Shown here piece by piece: positions 1-5,281 of a DNA stretch of 7,897 nt. Source of the DNA: JAXDBV01 sp034678415 (GTDB lineage Bacteria > Bacteroidota > Bacteroidia > Bacteroidales > VadinHA17); contig JAXDBV010000269.1 of the NCBI GenBank assembly GCA_034678415.1, positions 1-7,897 on the forward strand, read 5' to 3'. Every line of letters starts with the position of its first letter. The first letter of the stretch is position 1. The notes under the pieces are model-generated. The model did not search any database. It was not told where the DNA came from and saw only the letters and a list, made by a program, of their open reading frames with translations. A program made the position numbers and the translations under genes.

Positions 1-436
1 AGACAATGATGTGGTTCGGGCACTCGGTAAGGTGGGCCCCCTCACCGGGCTTGCCGGGCGTTGGCAGGTGCTGGGGCATGAACCGCTCGTGGTGGCTGAT
101 ATGGCTCATAACCGTGACGGACTGTCGGAGGTGATGGAACAGGTACGGCAAACCCCGCATAAACGGCTGCATATTGTGTTCGGCATGGTGAGTGACAAGG
201 ATGATAGCCTTGTGCTGCCGCTGCTGCCCCGCGATGCGATTTACTATTTCACCCGCGCCGACCTTCCAAGGGCTATGGATGAGAATGTTCTCATGGAAAG
301 AGCCGCGAAGTCCGGCCTGAAGGGAATGACGTACCATCGTGTGTCCGACGCCCTGAAGGCTGCCAGAAAGAACGCCGCACCCGGTGACATGGTGCTGGTC
401 ACCGGCAGTGCATTCGTCGTGGCTGAAGTGATCTGA
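1..436 (+). CDS. folC: FolC, folylpolyglutamate synthase / dihydrofolate synthase, C-terminal part (5' end outside window)
   Basis: A frame open from base 2 encodes the last 144 residues of a Mur-ligase-fold FolC and stops with TGA at 434-436. FolC is a cytoplasmic enzyme that uses ATP to join L-glutamate to dihydropteroate and to reduced folates. The visible part is the C-terminal domain: GRWQVLG (about visible residues 19-25), then VVADMAHNRDG (30-40), which is the family D-x-AHN-P-x-G signature with Arg in place of Pro, then VFGMVSDKD, the FTRADLPRAM segment and the closing VLVTGSAFVVAEV strand. Full-length FolC is about 420-440 residues, so roughly two thirds lies upstream of the window. 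A GTG at base 11 is internal, since the matching sequence continues upstream of it to the edge. No convincing terminator follows the stop, and the next 330 bases hold no gene. Confidence 0.93.
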   Translation, partial: DNDVVRALGKVGPLTGLAGRWQVLGHEPLVVADMAHNRDGLSEVMEQVRQTPHKRLHIVFGMVSDKDDSLVLPLLPRDAIYYFTRADLPRAMDENVLMERAAKSGLKGMTYHRVSDALKAARKNAAPGDMVLVTGSAFVVAEVI

Positions 437-766
437 GCGGACAACCATGAAGGAGCAGGATTTTCAACCTATGTAAAATTACCGGCCCTCCCGGGCGGCT
501 ATGTACGGCATGCTTTCGTAATATTGCTTTTGCCTGTCTTGTCCTCCATGAATTCATCGCCTTTCCTGTGTGTCCCTCCCGGATGGCGTTTGCCCGGTAC
601 CCATTACCAGCTTCCTGCTGCGCACCACATCATTATGAAAACCTGGGAATCAGACCGGTAAAAACCGTTCATGTCGCGGAGAAGTGAAATACAAGGAAAG
701 ATTTACGTAATTATATGAGAGGGAATTCAATAATTAATTCAGTAAATTATCCCCTGAGCATGATTA
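437..766. other. Intergenic stretch with no supported gene
   Basis: The 330 bases between the folC stop and the recognisable end of the esterase remnant have frequent stops in all frames. The short GC-rich hairpin near 484-497 (GCCC/GGGC) has no T-tract, so I do not call it a terminator. The segment lies where the missing C-terminal half of the esterase pseudogene would be, but I could not match its translations to that family. It may be fully decayed or replaced sequence. Confidence 0.5.
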
Positions 767-1409
767 TGCCGGTATTTTAGCAACCTCATACATGCAGGAT
801 CACCCGGCCATGGATTTACCTGTCAGCATATACAGGTTCCGGTACAGGAAATGATTCACTTTTAATTACTGTTCATTCGATCCCATGATAAAGGAAGCGT
901 CCCTCCCCGGAAGGGTGGAGTATGCCGAATCGATAAATGGCTTCAGCTCTTCCACAATAAACCGCAGTTATTCCTCTGAGAGCAGGGACTGACCACTCAG
1001 GTACCCTTGTACCTCTTTCAGCCCTTCAGGGGTGATGCACTCATCGGGCATGTATTCATTGAAACGGAGCTTTGTATTCCAGATACCCACGATGATAATG
1101 GGCTTTACTCGGCTGTTGCTGACCAGCGTATCCACCCGCTCATCAGCGCCCCAGTTGGTCCTTGTATACGACATTTCATTGTTGAAGACGTTCTGACCGT
1201 CGTGTTTAAAGAACAGGATACTTTTGTGCCGTATCGAAGCCTGACGGGAGCCACACCTCGACATTCCTCGGATTCACTAAGTGCGAGGGAAAGTTGTTGT
1301 GATGCCGTACCTGTCCCCGGGAAATGACCGGTTCCTGTTTCGGCTTCGTGGTACATGATATGACCGTCAGCAAGATGACTGTGATGAGGAACAGTATGTT
1401 CTTATTCAT
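767..1409 (-). pseudogene. Decayed lipoprotein esterase (alpha/beta-hydrolase, putative esterase family PF00756)
   Basis: Read on the minus strand, an ATG at 1407-1409 opens a lipoprotein signal (MNKNILFLITVILLTVISC, lipobox before Cys19), followed by NPRNVEVWLPSGFD and KYPVL. That frame stops at 1206-1208, and the protein resumes in another frame as KHDGQNVF, SYTRTNWGADE, PIIIVGIWNT and RFNEYMPD, all typical of enterochelin-esterase-like hydrolases. Four bases stand where six are expected at 1205-1208, so about two bases were lost. A TAA at 968-970 sits where a Tyr codon would be; beyond it LRFIVEELKPFID and FIMGS continue in frame. At the nucleophile elbow (expected GSSMGG) 63 extra bases (815-877) containing a TAA separate GS from SMAG, then a TGA (800-802), then SCMYEVAKIP. 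The C-terminal third, with the catalytic His, is not recognisable. One lesion could be a sequencing error; four together indicate a true pseudogene. Confidence 0.85.
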
Positions 1410-1462
1410 ACTATTGGGATGTTTGTAAAGCGGTATAAAAAACACAAATAATCCCGTATTAT

Positions 1463-1493
1463 TTTGCACAAACGGTTCCGAACACTATATTTG
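1463..1493 (+). promoter_or_regulatory. Bacteroidetes-type promoter for tRNA-Val
   Basis: TTTG at 1463-1466 and TATATTTG at 1486-1493 are separated by exactly 19 bases. This matches the known Bacteroidetes primary sigma consensus (-33 TTTG, -7 TAnnTTTG) at every defined position. Transcription would start near 1498-1500, giving a leader of about 60 bases before the tRNA. The promoter is also the strongest phylum marker in the window. Confidence 0.8.
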
Positions 1494-1560
1494 CACACCC
1501 GTTGCCCGGTGATGTGGTTGATCTCCGTATTATTGAGCGGCAGTGCCGCAAATACATCCG

Positions 1561-1635
1561 GGGCGCTTAGCTCAGCTGGTTCAGAGCACCTGCCTTACAA
1601 GCAGGGGGTCACTAGTTCGAATCTAGTAGCGCCCA
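1561..1635 (+). tRNA. tRNA-Val, anticodon UAC
   Basis: The full cloverleaf can be drawn. The acceptor stem GGGCGCT (1561-1567) pairs with AGCGCCC (1628-1634). The D-stem is GCTC/GAGC (1570-1573/1584-1587). The anticodon stem CCTGC/GCAGG encloses loop CTTACAA, with anticodon TAC at 1596-1598. The variable loop is GGGTC, and the T-stem ACTAG/CTAGT encloses TTCGAAT. The discriminator is A1635, and CCA is not encoded, so it must be added after transcription. The UAC anticodon reads GUA and, when modified at U34, other valine codons. It appears to be a single-gene unit with its own promoter and terminator. Confidence 0.97.
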
Positions 1636-1649
1636 CACAAACAGAATGG

Positions 1650-1681
1650 AGCCTTCATGAATAATACCATGAAGGCTTTTT
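1650..1681 (+). terminator. Rho-independent terminator of tRNA-Val
   Basis: A perfect 10-bp stem, AGCCTTCATG (1650-1659) with CATGAAGGCT (1668-1677), encloses an 8-base loop. The run of five T residues at 1677-1681 starts with the last stem base. It begins 14 bases after the tRNA, the expected place for the end of a single-tRNA transcript. Confidence 0.85.
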
Positions 1682-1683
1682 AT

Positions 1684-1848
1684 TTAAGGGTGAAACATGG
1701 GTGAAACATTATCAAAGAACTTGTCAATGTATTGTGTAAACGAGTAGCCGACAGGTTCAAATAACGCCACACCTTTCACCAAATTCAAAACATCAATATA
1801 TGTGTTGTCCAGCAGCGCTTTTCCAGGACAAACCCCCTCTGATGTTAT
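1684..1848 (-). other. Possible short coding remnant beside the tRNA (unrecognised)
   Basis: The minus strand is open for 54 codons from just inside a TGA/TAA pair (1849-1854) to a TAA at 1684-1686, with no ATG at a sensible place. The translation looks protein-like, with stretches such as YIDVLNLVKGV, LFEPVGYSFTQYIDKFF and DNVSPMFHP, and could be the 3' end of a lost gene. I do not recognise the family. It does not show the R-H-R-Y pattern of a tyrosine recombinase, although its position next to a tRNA would suit one. A chance open frame is quite possible. Confidence 0.2.
1688..1709. repeat. Perfect 11-bp tandem duplication after the tRNA terminator
   Basis: The unit GGGTGAAACAT occurs at 1688-1698 and again, with no spacer, at 1699-1709. 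It starts seven bases after the terminator T-run. It could be a small slippage duplication or a scar of an integration or excision event. I found no further copies in the window and no second copy of the tRNA 3' end. Confidence 0.75.
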
Positions 1849-2323
1849 TTATCATATTCTTGCCTGCTGAAGTCTGATTTACAACCGTGTAACACAGACA
1901 GCAATGTATGATTTCCTCGTTGTGCCAACTTTTTAACAAAAAGATTGTTTATAAAACGTGATTTACTGGTATTGGTTGGTGTACTGGAACCGGTACAGGT
2001 AATCAATGTTCATGGTGTTTGGTGAATGTGGGGTAATTGTTTACGGTACGGTTTCAGTACACTCTTCTTAATCTTAAAATGCAGTTCCATCTTTCCGAAA
2101 GGGACGTGGAAGTTGCTGAAAGTCGGAGATTACGGCGGAATCCCCTGCTGCTCCAATCTCTGTTGTGATTTTAAGGTTCGGCTGTCCTGATTTCCCCTGG
2201 TTGGCGGTCGGCTGCCTGCGGGGCGCCCCTGACAGGACTCCCCGGGCGTGACTAAATACCTTATCAGCCGATAGTGTAAGAAACAACAAGATATGTGACT
2301 GAAAATTAACAAAAGCGGGTTCT
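1710..2323. other. Long intergenic region between tRNA-Val and the YceI gene
   Basis: No intact gene is supported here apart from the doubtful remnant at its left end. Bases 1921-1990 are AT-rich (about 33% GC), while 2181-2250 are about 73% GC. An 18-base segment at 1982-1999 resembles one inside the esterase insertion. The promoter of the YceI gene should lie near the right end, but I see no good TTTG-N19-TAnnTTTG match. TAAATACCTTA near 2253 is only a weak candidate. Confidence 0.5.
2121..2250. other. GC-rich segment with internal palindromes, function unknown
   Basis: Its 3' half (2181-2250) is about 73% GC, unlike the AT-rich sequence on either side. It contains the perfect 10-bp palindrome GGGGCGCCCC (2220-2229) and a 6-bp inverted pair, GTCCTG (2184-2189) and CAGGAC (2233-2238), which encloses the palindrome. 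Overlapping open frames on the minus strand have no family features and no better claim than the plus-strand frames. It could be a structured leader RNA, an interspersed repeat or foreign DNA; the sequence alone does not decide. Confidence 0.35.
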
Positions 2324-2926
2324 ATGAGAAGTGGAAGGATGATCATTATCATAACGGTGCTCCTGGCCGGTATTACCGTTCATTCACCTTGCCAGTCGTT
2401 TGAGTTAGCGGTTGACAGCGCCCTTTTCCAGGTGAGCGGCACCTCAACCCTGCACGACTGGAAGATGCAACTGGAGACCTTTGATTGTAAGGCTGATTTT
2501 GTCCTTAACGGATCTCAACTCAGGAGTGTTGGTAATATAACATTTCAGTGCAGATCAACAAACCTTAAAAGCGAGAGTTCATTGATGGACAGGAAAGCCC
2601 ATTCTGCCATGAAGGCTGATGAGAACCCGGACATCTCATTCCGCATGCCATCCGTCATGGCTGTCACAACGCACAGCAACGATTTCACCGATGATCTGAA
2701 TGGAATCCTTCGCATTGCAGGACAATCAAAACCTGTGACAATCCATTTTCACGGTACATCCTATGAAAAGAACGGGACGGTCATCATCAGCATATACGGG
2801 AGCACAGAGCTGAAGATGAGCGATTTTGGCATAAGCCCCCCTGTGCTGATGATGGGAGCGCTGAAAACAGGTGATACGGTGAAGATTTCATTTTCATTGC
2901 AATTCAGGGGAAAATCGATGAAATGA
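2324..2926 (+). CDS. Exported YceI-like domain protein
   Basis: This 200-residue protein has a hydrophobic signal sequence (about residues 6-20), probably cleaved after the SPCQS segment. Cys23 is not in a good lipobox, so a soluble periplasmic form is more likely than a lipoprotein. The rest fits the YceI-like family (PF04264), a lipocalin-like barrel that in some members binds isoprenoids. Visible markers are FQVSGTSTLHDWKM (36-48, the Bacteroidetes variant of the first strand), the MDRKAHSAMKADENPDISFRM segment (about 88-108), GILRIAGQSKPVTIHF (127-142) and the final TGDTVKISFSLQF strand. ATG 2324 is used; ATG 2339 is an alternative that keeps most of the hydrophobic segment. No strong ribosome site is seen. 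The barrel-protein gene starts 64 bases downstream, so the two are likely one transcript. The ligand is unknown. Confidence 0.88.
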   Translation: MRSGRMIIIITVLLAGITVHSPCQSFELAVDSALFQVSGTSTLHDWKMQLETFDCKADFVLNGSQLRSVGNITFQCRSTNLKSESSLMDRKAHSAMKADENPDISFRMPSVMAVTTHSNDFTDDLNGILRIAGQSKPVTIHFHGTSYEKNGTVIISIYGSTELKMSDFGISPPVLMMGALKTGDTVKISFSLQFRGKSMK

Positions 2927-2990
2927 TATCCAGGCAGCGGGTACGGATATGTGCTATTGGGCATGAACAAATCATTAACCGAAATACATC

Positions 2991-4226
2991 ATGAAAAAGA
3001 GTGTGATTATTTTTTACGCGATTTTTGTGTCATCTATAGTGTACGGGCAGGTATTCGAAACACCTGCACCGGAAGAGGGGTATGAGGCAACGCCGGGTAC
3101 CCGCGTGGGCGGTGATTTTGCCCTTCAGTTCCAGTTCCTGAAACACCATGCCGACAGCACACTGATCCCCCTGGGTACGGGGATCAACCTGCCTACAGCC
3201 AACCTGAACATCACATCCGCCCTCGCTGATGGCATTGAAGTGAATCTCACCACGTACCTCTCATCACGGCATCATGTGGAAGCATGGGTAAAAGGAGGGT
3301 ACCTGCTTTTTGACAAACTGCCTTTCATTAAATCCGGATTTATTTCCAGGATGATGGATTACCTGACCGTCAAGGTCGGGGTTATGGAGCTGAACTACGG
3401 GGATGCACATTTTCGGAGGTCTGACAACGGGCATGTCATACATAATATGTTCGTGGGCAACTATATCATGGACGCCTTCACCACTGCACCGGGACTGGAA
3501 GTGTTATACCGCAATAAAGGTATCCTGCTGATGGGTGCCCTGACAACGGGAACATTGAATCCGTCACTGGCGGGATATAACGCCTCATCACAGACGTATA
3601 CACCCTTTCATATGGGCAGGGAGCTGGCCTTTTACTGGAAAGCCGGTTTTGACAAGCAGCTCAGTGATGCCCTCAGGGTAAGAGCCACCCTGTCGGGCTA
3701 CCATGCCGCCAACAACCATATGGGTTCCTTATACATGGGCGACAGGACCGGCTCCCGATACTATCTAGTTATGAACCTGGTAAAGAACAGTCCCGACGAT
3801 GTGAATCCCTCGAGGAATCATTTGTCGGGTAACTGGGGGCCGGGTTCTACCGACAGGAGCAACTCGTTCATGCTTAACCTGTTCACAAGGTACAAAGGGC
3901 TGGAGTTCTTCGGGACGGCCGAGAATGCAAAGGGAACAACCGCCACGGGTGGCAGCGATTTTACTTTCCGCCAATATGCGCTGGAAAGCCTTTTCCGCTT
4001 CGGCAAAGATGACTGTTTTTTCGCAGGCGCACGGTATAATAATGTCTCCAACGATGGGGATCAGTCCGTGAATCGTTTGCAGATCGGTGGCGGATGGTTC
4101 CTCACTCCTGATATCCTCATTAAGGCAGAATACGTGGATCAGAACTACAGTGATTTTGATATATACGGCGACAAGGCCGGGTTCAACGGATTAATGCTGG
4201 AGGCGACCGTATCGTTTGCCCCATAG
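2991..4226 (+). CDS. Outer-membrane beta-barrel protein, porin-like
   Basis: The product has 411 residues. MKKSVIIFYAIFVSSIVYGQ is a clear signal peptide, probably cut around residues 19-20. The mature part alternates polar and hydrophobic residues in repeated beta strands with aromatic girdles and Gly/Asn-rich turns, such as DYLTVKVGVMELNYGD, FFAGARYNN, LQIGGGWFLTPDILIKAEYVDQNYSD (seen in parts) and the last strand LMLEATVSFAP. It ends in Ala-Pro rather than the usual terminal Phe, though a Phe is third from the end. There are no TonB box, plug or carboxypeptidase-like domains, so it is not a SusC-type transporter. Its size suggests a 14-18-strand diffusion porin, but the substrate cannot be read. 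It follows the YceI gene by 64 bases, so the two may act together at the cell envelope. Confidence 0.78.
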   Translation: MKKSVIIFYAIFVSSIVYGQVFETPAPEEGYEATPGTRVGGDFALQFQFLKHHADSTLIPLGTGINLPTANLNITSALADGIEVNLTTYLSSRHHVEAWVKGGYLLFDKLPFIKSGFISRMMDYLTVKVGVMELNYGDAHFRRSDNGHVIHNMFVGNYIMDAFTTAPGLEVLYRNKGILLMGALTTGTLNPSLAGYNASSQTYTPFHMGRELAFYWKAGFDKQLSDALRVRATLSGYHAANNHMGSLYMGDRTGSRYYLVMNLVKNSPDDVNPSRNHLSGNWGPGSTDRSNSFMLNLFTRYKGLEFFGTAENAKGTTATGGSDFTFRQYALESLFRFGKDDCFFAGARYNNVSNDGDQSVNRLQIGGGWFLTPDILIKAEYVDQNYSDFDIYGDKAGFNGLMLEATVSFAP

Positions 4227-4230
4227 TATC

Positions 4231-4280
4231 CCGTCGTCAGGCATCCACCGCAAGACTGACAGGATGACGGAATTTTGTTT
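4231..4280 (+). terminator. Probable terminator after the YceI-porin pair
   Basis: Five bases after the stop, CCGTC (4231-4235) pairs with GACGG (4266-4270) and GTCAG (4236-4240) pairs with CTGAC (4256-4260), leaving a one-sided bulge of five bases and a 15-base loop. AATTTTGTTT follows. The bulge and interrupted T-tract make it a moderate rather than strong candidate. Confidence 0.45.
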
Positions 4281-4366
4281 CGGTACCGCGGATCGTTGTC
4301 ACCGGCAGTGTTATCTGTCATGGGCCGGTTGCCGTCATCAACTTTGCATCACGGGTTTTGCTGTAT

Positions 4367-4430
4367 TCTCGTTACCCGGAGTGTTGAGGTTAACTCCGAT
4401 AAGCCCAACCATAATACCCGGGTGACGAGA
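4367..4430. repeat. 13-bp inverted repeat with 38-base interior
   Basis: TCTCGTTACCCGG (4367-4379) and CCGGGTGACGAGA (4418-4430) are complementary at 12 of 13 positions, with the thirteenth able to form a G-U pair in RNA. The interior contains a further small pair, GTTG (4383-4386) and CAAC (4406-4409), so the whole 64 bases could fold as one long hairpin. No T-tract follows on either strand. It could be a miniature mobile element end pair, a small structured RNA or a chance repeat. Confidence 0.6.
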
Positions 4431-4553
4431 CAGGATTGAAGGCTTATGGCTTTCCTGCCGCTGCTTCACTCCCTGCTGTCAAGCACTGTTCATCACTTGC
4501 TTAAATGCTGTTTCATGGCAGGATGCATTCCCTCCTGGGCCAGCGTTCAGCGC

Positions 4554-4574
4554 CATGAATGCAATCCATTCATG
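4554..4574. repeat. Perfect 8-bp hairpin between convergent genes
   Basis: CATGAATG (4554-4561) and CATTCATG (4567-4574) form a perfect 8-bp stem with a 5-base loop, 28 bases beyond the DUF3795 stop codon. Neither strand has a T-run after it, so it is at best an RNA-end-stabilising hairpin for the minus-strand transcript. Confidence 0.4.
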
Positions 4575-4602
4575 CCGTAACTGTGAAGGATTATTTGTTT
4601 AT

Positions 4603-5007
4603 TCAGTTGGCAGGGGAGTGCGGGTTGGCAAGTGTCCGGTTGATCTCATCCAGCCTGTTCTGTGTTTCGGGTTCCATGCTGAATATCTCACTCAGCTTGT
4701 CGCAGGCATAATTGCTGCAGAAGGCACAGTTTTCGATATGGAGCGACCCAGCACATTTCCTGATCTCGCAAGTGAGGCAGCCTGAGAATATACGTCCGGT
4801 CTCTGACCTGCAACCGTCGCAGTCGCCGACATCTTCCGGCTGAATACTCATGCCATACTGGCTCCTGTACTGCTCAGCGATGGATTGTCGCATCTTTTGC
4901 TGCACCAGCGGATCGGGCTCCCGTGTGGCGAGGTTAATGGGACAGCTGTCGCATATCAGTCCGCAGTACGATATCCTTTTCAGGGTTCCGGACATCAGCA
5001 ATGACAA
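4603..5007 (-). CDS. Cysteine-rich DUF3795 protein
   Basis: This 134-residue cytoplasmic protein has eleven cysteines in the DUF3795 (PF12675) arrangement: YCGLICDSC (14-22, Cys 15, 19 and 22), DCDGC (62-66), GCLTCEIRKC (76-85), CAFC (94-97) and YAC (100-102). Such spacing suggests zinc or iron-sulfur binding, but the family has no established biochemical role to my knowledge. There is no signal peptide or membrane segment. The start at 5007 (MSLLMSG) is the longest; Met5 at 4995 is equally possible, and the family-like part begins a few residues later at ISYCGLICD. The gene lies 274 bases downstream of the URO-D gene on the same strand. The gap is long enough for a separate promoter, but I see no clear one, so operon membership is uncertain. 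Confidence 0.85.
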   Translation of the reverse strand: MSLLMSGTLKRISYCGLICDSCPINLATREPDPLVQQKMRQSIAEQYRSQYGMSIQPEDVGDCDGCRSETGRIFSGCLTCEIRKCAGSLHIENCAFCSNYACDKLSEIFSMEPETQNRLDEINRTLANPHSPAN

Positions 5008-5281
5008 TAAAGACTAAAATTAAGCAATATTTCTGCTTTCGGTATATCTGTAAACCATGTTCTGTTCAGATAATGACCTTTCAGAAGGCTTTCGTTCGTG
5101 AAAAGAATCCCTATTCAGGAGCCGGGATTACGGTGCCTTTCCGGCAGCGGTATATGTTTTCACATCGCGGTCGATGCCATTATTCGTGCCACCTTTTTCA
5201 GCCCAGTCAGTTGAAATACTGTTTCATGGGTGAGGGAGGGATACAGGTTTCACATTTTAGGGATTGCCGTGCAATGGATGT

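Larger units (their letters stand above)
4281..4602. other. Intergenic region between convergent gene groups
   Basis: The plus-strand pair and the minus-strand DUF3795 gene converge here. I see no coding sequence. A plus-strand open frame from 4216 to 4425 has no family features and begins inside the porin gene. The region holds the 13-bp inverted repeat at 4367-4430 and the short hairpin at 4554-4574. No clear terminator serves the minus-strand DUF3795 gene. Confidence 0.5.

Noticed and set aside
1430..1480. Possible minus-strand promoter for the esterase pseudogene
   Set aside because: A TTTG and a TATTTG-like box exist, but the spacing is about 16 bases and the -7 box matches poorly, unlike the clear plus-strand promoter here.
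1464..1664. 66-codon plus-strand open frame
   Set aside because: It runs through the entire tRNA-Val gene and is explained by it.
2074..2352. Minus-strand open frames upstream of the YceI gene
   Set aside because: They overlap the YceI start region on the opposite strand; their length is explained by the low stop frequency of the GC-rich block.
4216..4425. 69-codon plus-strand open frame after the porin
   Set aside because: It starts inside the porin gene, runs through the likely terminator and has no family features.
5133..5220. Minus-strand stretch reading STDWAEKGGTNNGIDRDV
   Set aside because: It looks protein-like for about 29 codons, but stops bound it on both sides and I recognise no family; chance is the simplest explanation.
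5263..5275. Small hairpin ATTGC-CGT-GCAAT just after the URO-D stop
   Set aside because: The stem is only five base pairs and no T-tract follows on the minus strand, so a terminator call is not supported.
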